Source of the DNA: Kalmusia sp. IMI 367209 | Lineage: Eukaryota > Ascomycota > Dothideomycetes > Pleosporales > Didymosphaeriaceae | Assembly: GCA_027946365.1 (NCBI GenBank) | Contig: JAPEUQ010000018.1 | Coordinates: 434,001 to 498,000, forward strand | Length of the DNA stretch: 64,000 bases | Direction of reading: 5' to 3' | Made by a program: the position numbers and the translations under genes | The notes under the pieces: model-generated | Seen by the model: the letters and a program-made list of their open reading frames with translations, nothing else | Database searches by the model: none | Told to the model about the DNA's origin: nothing | Shown here: piece after piece, positions 1 to 10,748 of the stretch | Layout of the letters: each line of letters starts with the position of its first letter | Numbering within the stretch: the stretch's first letter is position 1

Positions 1-2348
1 GCTAGACTCTCTCCTTCCGAAGATGAACTGATAAAGAGAGCATGAGTAGAATCTGCTCGCAAGCGGAAGAGTAGCCGTAGTACAGTAAGACGAGCATCGC
101 TCTCATACCGATCCGATCCGGCGATGTTCCGTAGCGTTTCGTAGAGTAAGCGCGTTTTCCGAGCAGAATGTTTGACGCTCCGAATGAAAAGGCGTACGAA
201 GGCTGTTGCAATAACATTGCAAGGAGAGCCTAACTCTCTGTCGGTTTCCAATTGGAAAGACGCAGACAGGGCATGTGCGATACTGTCGGAAGTATTGTAC
301 GAGCCCGCAGTTCGCTGCATCCGCCTCTTCAACAGGTCGACGATATCAGGAAAGCCAGCGTAAGATGCTCGATCAGCAACGCCGACTGCGAAGTCAACCA
401 GTTCGTGTAAAACAGCCACATCCTCTTCAGCATCAATGTTGTTCAATAGAAGCGCTCCACATTGTAAAACTGAATCGCTCGCACATAGTACCTCAACAGT
501 GTTATATGTTTCCCGCAGCGCTCTGATAGCCATGATACGAAGCGACCGTGGTCTGCTACTATCCTTGACGATGCCAGATACCATAGTACGGCAGGCTTCA
601 AGCCAATTTCCGTTTGAAGGATGTAGATATCGCTCATCAACGTAGTGATTGATCACATTTTCGGTGGTGGAATCACTAAGTCGGTGCGCTAGAAGCATGA
701 AGAGTTCCATGACAGCATCCTTCTGCACGAATTCAAGATCACCGGTTAGACTGTCCAGCTTGCTGAGGACCTTGAAGATTCTATCCTCGGAGTGGCGCGA
801 CGCGACCTCGGGTCGAGGAATTGGTGCAGCTAGATCGAGATTCGAAATGACTTCGCCATCACCATCCCCGTTAGACACAACAGAGCTGCCACCATTAGTT
901 ACAGTGTTACGAGAGACGGAACCATTCCTTGTGGTGTCTTCATCTGCGTGTCTCTCTGAATGAGCACGCAACCGCTCGTCAGATCGCTCAGCGCACGTGT
1001 GGACAATTTCCAATAATTCGGTCCAATCCACTTCAGTAAGCAATAACTCCTTGAGCGATGGATCGGCCAAGATGGCGTCTATTATATCCATGGCATATTC
1101 TTCTTGAGTCTTGTGTGGCTTCTGGATGGAAGCTTTCAGGGCTGGGAAGAGCAAGGACATTGGAACAATCGGAAGCCCATTGCGCCCATTTTCAAGTAGA
1201 AGCTGCTGCAGGACCTGGATAGTTCCCCTGTAGGCACTAGATTCGCGGTTCTTCCGAACCGGACCATCAGACAAGGTACGCAGGAGAGCTGATACGGCGA
1301 CTTGCCCCACGTGTGACTTGAAAAGATTACCCAATGTATTCCAAGTTTGCTCTTGAAGGTTGGGAAGCTGGCGGTGGACGGCGCACAGTACCTCTAAGAT
1401 TGGTTTCAGGCAATGGTCCGGGACGTGTACGTAAGTGATGACGGTGTCGAACAGTCGAATAGCGTTTTCAATGTCGGGTAAATGAGTGGTTTCTTGACAT
1501 ATTGATACGATCTTGGTCAGCAGACGTTCGAGATCATCATCGCTAAAGACGTTAGAGTTGAATTTGCAGATGTCGATGGTGTATTGAAAGAGTTGCGCCA
1601 GATTTTCCACGTCTTGAACGGGCTCCACGCTCTTTTTGCCCCCACTGGCTTTTCGGGATGCTCTATACGCCTCAACGCTTTGTTTGAAACAGACTTCGAA
1701 AGAAGACAAAATAAAGTGGGCAACCGACGACTCGCAAGCCTCAACATGGCGGCCGCCCTTAGTAAGAGCAGCGATTATGTCGAGACGCTTGTCAAAGCTG
1801 CGGTCGCTTTTGCGGAGCGAGGCGGCATCGAAGAGCACATTACGTTCGAGGGCGTTCAGCTTGGGCAGGCCGACGCAGTATCGAAGCAGCCTGTAACCAG
1901 ACTCGGCAACATGATCCGGTTGCTCTGGAAGAAGCATATCGCTCGCGCGGGACCATAGATCGAGCACATTTTCAATGACATAGTCTTCCAAGATTTTGCA
2001 GATCTTGTCAACCGCTCCAGCCCGCTCCGCAAATGGGCGCTTCCTGTCCAACTGCTCGACAAGGCCGTCCAGCTCGGGTGGTCCTCCTAGTACCGGCCGC
2101 GCATGTTTGGGGACGATAAGCTCGCTTATCCGCTTGAGAGAGCCATCTGCGGACGAACCAGTAGGGCTGGTCAGAGACTCGGCGAGGGAGGATGAGCGGG
2201 CTGGGGTGTAAGTGGTCGATGAGGCAGAGGGTGGCGGCGTTGGGCTTTTTAGACGGCCGCCGGTGAGTGAACGGAATGCACCGAAAAGCGCGGAGGAGGA
2301 GGACCGGCGGTCGGGTGTGCGCGGAACATGGTCGACCGGGGGAGACAT
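1..2348 (-). CDS. TSC2: Tuberin (TSC2) N-terminal part, cut by window edge
   Basis: One uninterrupted minus-strand frame runs from ATG at 2348 to the left edge, giving 782 codons with no stop and no need for an intron. The protein opens with a Ser/Pro-rich stretch (about residues 1-70) and then an all-helical, HEAT-like region with the look of the fungal tuberin N-terminal domain (DUF3384/Tuberin), including an acidic, Asn/Ser-rich linker near residues 470-500. In eukaryotes tuberin with hamartin forms the TSC complex, which switches off the GTPase Rheb upstream of TORC1. The catalytic Rap/Ran-GAP domain would lie beyond the window, so GAP activity cannot be judged here. The start codon follows directly on an open promoter region shared with CSE1. 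The identification rests on remembered family character, not on an alignment. Confidence 0.82.
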   Translation of the reverse strand, partial: MSPPVDHVPRTPDRRSSSSALFGAFRSLTGGRLKSPTPPPSASSTTYTPARSSSLAESLTSPTGSSADGSLKRISELIVPKHARPVLGGPPELDGLVEQLDRKRPFAERAGAVDKICKILEDYVIENVLDLWSRASDMLLPEQPDHVAESGYRLLRYCVGLPKLNALERNVLFDAASLRKSDRSFDKRLDIIAALTKGGRHVEACESSVAHFILSSFEVCFKQSVEAYRASRKASGGKKSVEPVQDVENLAQLFQYTIDICKFNSNVFSDDDLERLLTKIVSICQETTHLPDIENAIRLFDTVITYVHVPDHCLKPILEVLCAVHRQLPNLQEQTWNTLGNLFKSHVGQVAVSALLRTLSDGPVRKNRESSAYRGTIQVLQQLLLENGRNGLPIVPMSLLFPALKASIQKPHKTQEEYAMDIIDAILADPSLKELLLTEVDWTELLEIVHTCAERSDERLRAHSERHADEDTTRNGSVSRNTVTNGGSSVVSNGDGDGEVISNLDLAAPIPRPEVASRHSEDRIFKVLSKLDSLTGDLEFVQKDAVMELFMLLAHRLSDSTTENVINHYVDERYLHPSNGNWLEACRTMVSGIVKDSSRPRSLRIMAIRALRETYNTVEVLCASDSVLQCGALLLNNIDAEEDVAVLHELVDFAVGVADRASYAGFPDIVDLLKRRMQRTAGSYNTSDSIAHALSASFQLETDRELGSPCNVIATAFVRLFIRSVKHSARKTRLLYETLRNIAGSDRYESDARLTVLRLLFRLRADSTHALFISSSSEGESL

Positions 2349-2769
2349 AAGGCGGGTGCTTGTGTCAGTCGACGGTTGCGGCGGGGAGGCGGGGAGGGGT
2401 TGTTGGAGCCCATGTAGGCGCCGGAGGGAGGGAGTGAGAAGCGGCGAGGACGACAAGAGCCCTAGGGGCTAGGATTCTCGGGCACTCATGGCGTGTTTTG
2501 GGCGTTGTCGTGGTGGTCGGCGGGTGAGAGAGTGTGAGAAAGGGTCGTGGTGGCGGCGTTGATAGCGGCTTGCGACCGAAAACCATGAAATCCGGGGAAA
2601 GCACGCCCCGCTAGACGGTCAACGCGCCGTCACCCGCTGCTAAGCCGCTGTTTTGCTGCAGCCTGTGCCCAAAACAGTCCAAATTATCACCGCCAGAGCC
2701 GCATCGCCTCAATAATCACCACTGTCCTTGCCTCTGCCACCCGCATTCCCTGGTGCGCCCATCTCCACC
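2349..2769. promoter_or_regulatory. Shared promoter between divergent TSC2 and CSE1
   Basis: These 421 bases separate two start codons pointing away from each other, so both promoters and both 5' leaders must fit here. The sequence is GC-rich on the TSC2 side and C/T-rich towards CSE1, as is common in fungal housekeeping promoters. I see no clear TATA box. Small open frames in this stretch look accidental. Confidence 0.6.
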
Positions 2770-5760
2770 ATGGCCACCGACATCTCCACCCTATCCAAGC
2801 TGCTCGAGGCCAGCTTGGATCCCCGCCAGAACAAGCAAGGTACGCATTTGTTTTTATGCCCCGCCCCAGCTATAGCTGAACTGATTTGCTAACGTGCACA
2901 GCGGAGGCTGCCATCTCTCAAGAACAGTCCAAGCCGGGCTTCTCCCTTGTCCTCCTTCAGATCGTCGCCGGCGACTCATTTCCTCCTACCATCCGACTTG
3001 CGAGCGCCTTATACTTCAAGAACCTCATCAAGCGAAGATGGGTTGATGAAAATGGCGCCTACCAACTTCCAGAAGAGGAGGTTGTGGCCATCAAGCGCGA
3101 GCTGATCGGTCTCATGGTCGCCGTGCCGCCAAACCTTCAATCCCAGCTCGGCGAGGCCATCAGCGTCATCGCAGACAGCGACTTCTACGAGCGATGGGAC
3201 ACGCTGGTCGCCGACCTGAAATCTCGACTGACGCCCGACAATACCACGGTGAACAATGGTGTTCTACGCGTGGCCCATTCCATATTCAAGCGATGGCGGC
3301 CGCTCTTCCGCTCCGATGCCCTCTTCACGGAGATCAACCACGTTCTCACTCAGTTTAGCGAGCCATTCCTAAAACAACTCGAATATACCGACGCCATCAT
3401 CACGAACTCACAAAATAATGTCGAGGTGCTTAAAGGCGCCTTCACTGAGCTCGACCTGATAGTGAAGATCTTCTATGACCTCTCCTGCCAGGATTTACCT
3501 CCCGTGTTCGAGGACAACATTGCCGGCATCTCGTCTCTTCTACACAAATACCTCGTCTACGACAACCCCGCGTTACATACCGATAGTGATGACGAATCTG
3601 GCGTGCTAGAATACATGAAGGCAGGTATTTTCGAGGTGCTGATGCTCTATGTGCAGAAATATGAGGACGTTTTTGGAGCCCAACTACCGCAATTCGTACA
3701 ATCGACATGGCAGTTCCTCATGTCGGTGGGTCTGGAGACAAAATACGATATCCTCGTTAGCAAAGCCCTGCAGTTCCTCACAAGCGTAGCGTCAACGCAG
3801 CATGCCGAGTCCTTCAACAACCAAGATGTTTTGGTTCAGATCATGGAGAAGATAATTCTGCCAAATCTGACTTTGCGAGAGTCTGACGTAGAACTCTTCG
3901 AAGACGAGCCCATTGAGTTCATCCGAAGGGACCTTGAGGGCTCAGATAACGACACAAGGCGACGCGCCGCTACTAACTTCCTTCGCACTCTCATGCAGCG
4001 CTACCAAGAACTCGTAACGAGCACAGCTCAGACATATATCACCGCCTATCTCCAAGACTATACGAAGAATCCCGGGGAGAATTGGAAATCCAAGGATACC
4101 GCAGTCTACCTCTTCTCCGCTGTTGCTGCGCTAGGCACCGTGACCGCAGGACAGGGAGTGATGAGCGTAAATCCTAATGTTGACGTTTTAGGATTCTTCC
4201 AGAACAACATCGCATCTGATCTGGAAGGCGAGGGCGCAAGTCTAATATTGAAGGTCGATTCCGTGAAGTTTCTGTACAACTTCCGGAACCAGCTTTCGCC
4301 TGACTTGTGGCGCGCTGCCTTCCCTCTCTTGGTCAATCACCTAGGGAACTCCAATTATGTGGTACACACTTATGCTGCCATCGCAGTAGAGCGCGCTCTG
4401 TATTTGCTGGATGCGAACAATGTACCAATCATCCCTAGGGACCAGGTTGTTGGAGCATCAAAGGACCTACTTTCTCACCTGTTCAAGCTCATAACCAAGG
4501 ACTCGGCACCTGAAAAAATCCAGGAGAATGAGTTCCTTATGAAGTGTGTCATGCGAGTCCTCATCTTCATTCGAGATGGCGTACTTCCCATAGATGAGTT
4601 GGTGCTTAACTACTTTGTCAACATCCTCAAAATCATACGACATAACCCTAGCAACCCTCGGTTCCAGTACTTCTTATTCGAGGCTCTTGGTGCTTTGATC
4701 CGGTACGCTGCTCCTGTGCATAGTTCGTTGTTTGAAGAAAAACTTGCGGATCCGTTCCAGGTCATCTTGGAGAACAATGTAGAGGAGTTTGCGCCCTATG
4801 TATTCCAGCTTTTCGCCGCGCTACTGGAGGCAAATCCTTCCGGCGATTTGACTGCCTATTACCAAGGTCTCTTCCAAGTCGTCATTTTGCCCAGTGTGTG
4901 GGAATCAAGAGGCAACGTTCCCGCTCTGGTTCGTTTACTCACTGCTATGATACCACGAGATGTACAGAATATCGTTGCGAAGAATCAGCTGGAGCCTATT
5001 CTGGGAATCTTCCAGAAGCTAGTGTCATCTAGGGCCCACGAGACGCACGCTTTCGAACTCATCGAGGCAATCATCGCTTCCATTCCCACTCCAGCTCTCC
5101 AACAATATTATCCGACCATACTCCAGCTTATGATCACACGGTTATCGAACATGAAAACGGAGAACTTCACACAGCGTTTCATTGCCTTCTACCACTTCGT
5201 CTCCGCCAGACAAGACAAGGGATTAGGGGCAGACTTTTTCATCGCAGTCACTGATCAGGTCCAGAATGAGTGAGTAATAAATTTTCTCTATATAAAGGTT
5301 CACACTGACGTATCATAGTGTTTTCAAGGGTATCTACCTTACCATTATACTTCCCGACACTCAAAAACTGGCCCGTCCACTCGACCGCAAGACTGCTGTA
5401 GTCTCCTTCACCAAGACTCTTACAGATTCCGAGGCCTTTGTAAACCGATATCCTAAAGGCTGGAATCTCACCACACAACGGCTCATCGAGCTACTAGTCA
5501 ATCCACCGGTGATGCCCAAACACGATGACTTCATCGCAGACGCAGATGTCGACGAGCTTGGCTTCGGCGTCGGTTTCACCCAACTCAACACATGCAAAAA
5601 GCCCCTCAAGGACCCATTTCCGGAGATCACGGACGTGAAGGCGTGGGTCGGAGGGTACTTGAAGGAGGCGAACACGAGGCATGGCGGCAGGATTGTGACG
5701 CTCATACAGGAGAGGTTGGACCCGCAGACGAGGAAGGCTTTGGCTGAGTACATCCAGTAG
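2770..5760 (+). CDS. CSE1: Exportin CSE1/CAS, importin-alpha re-exporter
   Basis: Three exons, 2770-2839, 2902-5269 and 5319-5760, join to 959 residues, almost exactly the length of yeast Cse1. The start ATG sits in a strong CCACCATGG context. Introns of 62 and 49 bp have clean GT..AG ends and preserve phase. The N-terminus has the importin-beta signature of this family, with the motif LASALYFKNLIKRRW after a conserved first HEAT repeat, and HEAT repeats fill the rest. The CSE1 C-terminal region ends in a helical block containing LGFGVGFTQLN. Cse1 is a karyopherin that binds importin-alpha together with Ran-GTP in the nucleus and returns it to the cytoplasm. It is a constitutively needed gene and is divergently arranged with TSC2. 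Confidence 0.95.
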
Positions 5761-6352
5761 AAAAGCGTATCATCCTCGAGACCTCAATCGACTCCGAGGC
5801 CTTCTGAGCTTGGAAAATGGCTTCAGTGACGATGTGTGATACCATTTGCGAACCAGAGGAGTTTGCTAGACGGTTAGTGGGAGGAAGCGCTGGCGTCTGT
5901 ATATCCCCGCGCTTGTATTTCAAGATAAAATAAACCATTAATTTCCTACCATCATCGTAACCCCTCCCCCACGTGATGGGCAAACCCCCAAATACTAGTA
6001 TCCAAAAGTCCCATCCATTCCTGCATGTTTTTCGATTGAGCCTACTCAATTAGGCTAGCTGAATGTGTATGATGTACATCTACGCTAGTGTAGGGCGTAT
6101 GCATACCTCCAAAACTTTACATGCATCTGGAAACTTCGATATACCGCCTCTGAACAGAACTCAATGACTCAATCATAATTCTACTTTCGCACACACACAA
6201 AACCTTGATATATCTAGCGCATGCGCGCACGCTTCCATCTCCGTAACGGCCCACACCAAAAACTTTTCCGCGGCACACCATCACGCAAACCCATCTTCGC
6301 CATCGTTCCTCCCACCACCCTCCACCAAAAGAGCATCAAATCCACACCCACC
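5761..6352. other. Intergenic: CSE1 3' end and next gene's promoter
   Basis: About 590 bases without a conserved gene. An in-frame upstream ATG at 6221 could add 44 residues to the next protein; the rest is A/T-rich spacer. Short reverse-strand frames here look accidental. Confidence 0.5.
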
Positions 6353-7189
6353 ATGGCAGACCAAAAAACAGACGCGCTATACCAGCGCGAAGGCCACCTA
6401 CACACCCACACAAGCACCCTCACATCCATAGCCCCGCTCTCCTCCTTCCCTCAATCTATCCAACCGCTCTTCAAGCCACCCCCAGAAAAAACCCCCTACA
6501 TCCTCACGACCCCCTCCACCATCTTCCACGCGCAAGGCGGCGGCCAGCCCTCGGACACGGGAACCATCACGCTCAGCGCCCCGACCCCAGACGGCAACGA
6601 CGCGCGCTTCGCCGTGCTCCAAGTGCGCAAAGTAGACCCCGCGATCCTGCACATGGGCGTCTTCGACCCTGCCGACGCCGTGCTGACGGACCAGGAGCTC
6701 GGTCGCGAGATCGATCAGGTGGTCGACGTGCCGACGCGCGTGCTGCACTCGAGACTGCACACGGCAGGCCACGTGCTGGGTCTGGCGATCCACATGCTGT
6801 CGCGCGCGGGCGCGCTCCCGGCAGACCTCAAGGACGGGAAGGCCTCGCATTATCCTGGCGCGGCTTTCGTCGAGAACTTTGGGCTTATCCCGGGTTCTGC
6901 GAAGGACGCTATTCAAGCTAAGGTGGATGAGTTGGTGAAGCAGGATCTCCCCATCGACATTCACTTTTGGAGCGCCGAGGAGGCCGGAGGCAAGTGTATT
7001 GGGGGCACGGATGGCGCGGCGGTAGGGGACGGCGAGGAGGTCAGGGTTGTGGATATAGGCGGTTTAGGGAGTTATCCGTGTGGGGGGACGCATGTAGGGA
7101 AGTTAGGAGAGCTGGGTAGAGTGGTTGTCAGGAGTATCAAGAGGCAGAAGGGGGTCAGCAAAGTTAGTTATGAGGTTGTGGATGGGTGA
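6353..7189 (+). CDS. Alanyl-tRNA editing protein (AlaX-type deacylase)
   Basis: Single exon of 278 residues from the ATG at 6353, chosen for its CACCATGG context. The two zinc-binding signatures of the alanyl-tRNA synthetase editing domain are visible: HxxxH at H132/H136 (HSRLHTAGH) and CxxxH at C243/H247 (PCGGTH). The second sits within the conserved LGSYPCGGTHVGKLGEL block and is followed by KGVSKVSYEV. Free-standing AlaX proteins hydrolyse Ser or Gly wrongly attached to tRNA-Ala. No synthetase catalytic domain is present, so this is a stand-alone trans-editing factor. An upstream in-frame ATG at 6221 would add 44 residues rich in Arg, Lys and Ser and lacking acidic residues, which could be a mitochondrial presequence from an alternative start. 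Confidence 0.88.
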   Translation: MADQKTDALYQREGHLHTHTSTLTSIAPLSSFPQSIQPLFKPPPEKTPYILTTPSTIFHAQGGGQPSDTGTITLSAPTPDGNDARFAVLQVRKVDPAILHMGVFDPADAVLTDQELGREIDQVVDVPTRVLHSRLHTAGHVLGLAIHMLSRAGALPADLKDGKASHYPGAAFVENFGLIPGSAKDAIQAKVDELVKQDLPIDIHFWSAEEAGGKCIGGTDGAAVGDGEEVRVVDIGGLGSYPCGGTHVGKLGELGRVVVRSIKRQKGVSKVSYEVVDG

Positions 7190-7456
7190 GGGTGAGAGTT
7201 GTTGAGAATACTTGTGGGATGGGGACATGCTTTCTAAGACTTTGAGAATTATGGAATTGGTAGACTGGGCATGTATTGTGAGAAATCATTTGATTTTATT
7301 GTCTGGAGAAGCGCGATGTATTTGTCGAACCGCTGGACGGGTGGCAGCTATCGTACAACAAGTCTTTTTCTGGACAATCGTGGGAAATGCTCTTTCAACC
7401 AATACGCTGTGCCAATGCATCGTAGAACGGTTCAAAATCTAGATCCCTAGCTCTTC

Positions 7457-8507
7457 TCATATCCAGCCATCGCCGAGCTCAGGTACGCGTACATCAGGCC
7501 TAAACAGCTGAAACGGCGCATCTTTAATCTCCTCTCCGGCCCAGCTCAAATGGACCTCAAACTTTCTCGGCAATGTCACCTGCCGCAGAGGCGCCAGCAA
7601 TCCCTCCTCGCAGCCGGGATCGCGGAACCAATCGAAGTACATGAGACTAACTCTTAGGGACTTCAAATTGGACATGTTTGATATGATGCGCCATGTGGCT
7701 TCCCACGTCGCCTCGTCGTGCGGCGGGTACAGCGCGGGCCGTGAGACGAGGAGAGTTTGTGCGATAGGATCGTAGATGGGCCAGGATATGCACCATTCGA
7801 TATCGAGAGTCTGTACTAGGGCCCAGCGATGCGGGAGAATGGTGCAGGAGAAATACCGGAGGCAGTCGAGGTCGGAAAACGAAAAGCAGTTGGAAGAGTA
7901 TACGGCGTCTATAGCCTCAGAATAGCTAGGAATGAATCAGCTACCAGCACTTCACTCGCCATAAAGTGGCATAGACTTACATTTGACGACAGGTCAGTAG
8001 TAAGGGAAGGACATCGCCGTCCGTTGGCTCCTCAACAGGCTCAGCGAAAGGTGACCAGATATTGTCAGGCCCCAGGTTGCATTCCAGCGGACACTCGCGG
8101 GCATTTGAGGCTTTACATCGTATGTGGCCTAGCTTGTGCTTCTTCAGTAGCATATGCATCTTGCTGTTTCCAATAGCAGCGCGATATATCATCTGCCTAA
8201 GCTCTAGCGGAAGCTGCATAAGCCGTGATGCTGACTGGTCAAGTGTCATACCACGATGGCTCGCACCCTCCTTACTCTCGACTACTTTGGCATGATTTGG
8301 GATGGTGAGGGCGCGCCCCAGCGGTCGCACGGGCAGTGGGCGGGGTGCCATCTGTTGACGTCTTTCGAAACGGCGCTTGTCTTCGGAGTGAGCGCTGCGT
8401 CGTAGGCGGCGGGGGCAGCAACACGAGGCGACGAGGATCCAGCAGCACAGGATAGGCCCACATGCAACACCGAGAGCGATGGTGGTGAAGGTAGCCCTGC
8501 GGGTCAT
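7457..8507 (-). CDS. DUF7730-like protein with N-terminal membrane anchor
   Basis: Two exons, 7981-8507 and 7457-7925, joined over a 55-bp intron, give 331 residues. Residues about 8-31 form one hydrophobic segment followed by a Cys cluster and many Arg/Lys, so the N-terminus is probably membrane-anchored and perhaps lipidated. The core carries LPLELRQMIYRAAIG, then LLLTCRQIYSEAIDAVYSSN across the splice junction. This is the pattern of the large fungal DUF7730/F-box-like family, where an LP.E(L/I)R..IY motif replaces a canonical F-box. The function of the family is unknown. The splice is well supported because it restores the CRQIYSEA motif exactly. It is transcribed away from MSO1. Confidence 0.75.
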
Positions 8508-9444
8508 ATTTAAGAGGAACAGAGAATTAGTAGAGCTGAGAAAGAAAGTAGGGTATAGGTCAATGACGGCAATCCATGGTGACGACAGGTAAGAGTGACA
8601 GCTTCCAAAACAGCTATTGCGATGGAAGCAAAGCGAGGGACTGGAAGGAAAAGACGAAATCTACTGCGTGATGACAGGAGGTCGTGTTTGGAGGCAGTGC
8701 CGGTAAAAGTAAGGCGGAGGTTAAGAGGATGACGGACACCGGGGGCTGTGGCTGGCTGGTGGTGGGGGAGCTTAGATTAGCTCAGCGACTTCACCATCAG
8801 CCATCAGCTGCGGATCCATGGCTGATTGGAAAAAGAACCATGGTAGGCGATGTAAAGAAAAAAAAGAAAAGGGCATACATTCGCCATGAACAAATCATTA
8901 TGGGTCGTAATGAGGCAACATGACCAGCTATACAAACATCAACATGGACCGGAGCACGCGACTACGCGATGGCTGTTGTTTCACAAGCCGCAGAAGACCA
9001 GGACAGCCCCGCTCTTCTTCAAGCTGTATGGATACAATGGACAGAAACATGTCGAGTAGAAGGGCGCAGGAGGATTTAGCTAACGCCTTGCGCGTTTATC
9101 GCTGTCGCCTCTGGGTCGGCTTGTAAGATACATGTTTGGTGAAACTTTCAACCATGATTTTCACATGATTGTTGCTATCGGACACCGGTTCCATGGCTTT
9201 TCGAGGCACGGTTGGAAAAAACGGACGTTTTGGAGCAGATTAATGAGATGAAACTCAGACAGTATGATGCGTGGTGGTCGACAAAAGAGCCGCTGGGCCC
9301 AAGCGCGCTCGTGAAATTGGCAGCCGCTGCCCGACCTTCCTCAACTACCACCCCGCCCACGAACAACCCACCGCCGCTGCACCGCTTCGCGCGAGAGCCA
9401 CTCACTGAACCCCTCGACTACATAGCCCCGAAAAAGCGTGCACA
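8508..9444. promoter_or_regulatory. Divergent intergenic region upstream of MSO1
   Basis: Holds the promoters and leaders of the minus-strand DUF7730-like gene and plus-strand MSO1. There is an A-rich purine tract near 8851-8870 and no conserved coding frame. The longer open frames near 9175-9440 overlap the MSO1 leader and read as shadows. Confidence 0.5.
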
Positions 9445-10299
9445 ATGTCCAACTACCTCAATAACCTCCTCACGACCACCACGTCCAAGTACAACACATT
9501 GCGGCGGCAGCTCCTCTCCGACGAAGCAGACGGCGACACCGAAGACGACTCGCACATCGCCCGTGTGTTGCGCGCATACTACACGGAGAAGGGCAGGCCG
9601 TTCCCGCAATGGCTTCCCCCGGACCCCAAGGCCCCGCAAGCCGCGCCCGTTCAAATGGTTTCGTCGTCTGGACGCCAGTACGGCCAGATGCCGCCACCAC
9701 AGATGGGCCGCGCGGGCGGAGGAATTGGTGATCTCTGGGATGCGCCCTCGCAGCCTCCTCCACAACAGCAAGAACCAATGTCGCTGCGCCGAGCCCAGGG
9801 ACGAGGGGGCGGTGGACTGAGGGGCGGCAATTCTCTCTCCCCAGAACCGCAAGTTCAGGGCAGACCACTACCTAGTCAACGAGCCGGGAGCCAGCAGAGT
9901 GCGTCGTCGTTCCGCACATCAGAGCTGTCGTCTTCGCAAACGGGTGGCTCGGCGACGTCTGCTCAAGACAGGCTCAAGGCACGGCTGTGGGGATCGGGCA
10001 AGTCACAGAGTGCATCTTCTTCGCAAAACCCAAGCCCCACAACATCGCCTGCTCCCTCAGGCATGCGCGGCCCATACGATCGACCAGGAGGAGGAGGAGG
10101 TGGAAGGGCACCGTATCCCGATGAGCGCAGCAGCGGCTATTCTGGGGGAGGAAGGCAGCAGAACGATTATAAGATGTCATCAAACTCGCCATGGGCCGGC
10201 AACGACGATCCATATGGACCTTCTTACAACAGCGCCGCGCCGCAGCCTGGATCTGGAGGAAGACGCGTGGGCCTGCCGAGCGGGCCACGCATGCGATGA
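9445..10299 (+). CDS. MSO1: Mso1-like Sec1-binding exocytosis protein
   Basis: Single exon of 284 residues. Residues 1-60 contain YLNNLLTTTTSKYNTLRR, then an acidic DEADGDTEDDSHIARVLRAYY segment and FPQWLPPDP, which is the Mso1 Sec1-binding domain as I know it. The remaining 220 residues are low complexity: Pro/Gln-, Gly/Arg- and Ser-rich, without globular features, ending in a basic tail. In yeast, Mso1 binds the SM protein Sec1 and helps SNARE assembly and vesicle fusion at the plasma membrane, with links to the Rab Sec4. A Rab GAP of the Gyp7 type lies immediately downstream on the same strand, so two membrane-traffic genes are neighbours, though nothing shows co-transcription. Such disordered tails vary greatly among fungi. 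Confidence 0.82.
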   Translation: MSNYLNNLLTTTTSKYNTLRRQLLSDEADGDTEDDSHIARVLRAYYTEKGRPFPQWLPPDPKAPQAAPVQMVSSSGRQYGQMPPPQMGRAGGGIGDLWDAPSQPPPQQQEPMSLRRAQGRGGGGLRGGNSLSPEPQVQGRPLPSQRAGSQQSASSFRTSELSSSQTGGSATSAQDRLKARLWGSGKSQSASSSQNPSPTTSPAPSGMRGPYDRPGGGGGGRAPYPDERSSGYSGGGRQQNDYKMSSNSPWAGNDDPYGPSYNSAAPQPGSGGRRVGLPSGPRMR

Positions 10300-10748
10300 G
10301 CATTTCTCGTCATTCAGCGTCGGCGCATATGGGGCTTCATTTGAATAATATGGGAACCGGGCAGTGCTTTGACCTACGATTTCATGGCAGTATGGCGTTA
10401 CGACAGCATGTCGCGGTGTTTGGTTTGCACAAGTTTAAAGGGAGTTTATAGAAATGTCACATGCAGTTGAAGCAGTCGAGTTCGTCTCGAAGGATCTCGT
10501 GGACATGCATGCATTGTGATTCGACGCGTAGGCTGGTTCCAATGCACGCCGCCCCGCCACAAGCGGACGTCATGCCGGCGCATGGACTAATTACAGCCTC
10601 CCCGCAACACCGCGGAGGCGCAACTGCCTGTAGACACATACTCTCGCACTGCGTCCTTGTTTGAACATTCTTAGCTACATTCCTGTCCGTTGTTCATATA
10701 GCTTGATAACTTGCACAAGAGACAACTTCAGCGACCGCCGTGCCCCGC
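10300..10748. other. Intergenic between MSO1 and GYP7
   Basis: About 450 bases between tandem genes, holding the MSO1 3' end and the GYP7 promoter. No conserved coding frame was seen. The GYP7 start ATG at 10749 is preceded in frame by CCCCGC. Confidence 0.5.

Noticed and set aside
1584..1958. 124-codon plus-strand frame
   Set aside because: It lies antisense inside the uninterrupted tuberin frame and has no motif of its own.
6398..6964. 188-codon minus-strand frame
   Set aside because: It is antisense to the editing hydrolase and rich in Arg/His/Val, as expected from the complement of GC-rich coding DNA.
9212..9820. 202-codon plus-strand frame before and inside MSO1
   Set aside because: It overlaps MSO1 in another frame; the MSO1 frame has the recognisable Sec1-binding domain.
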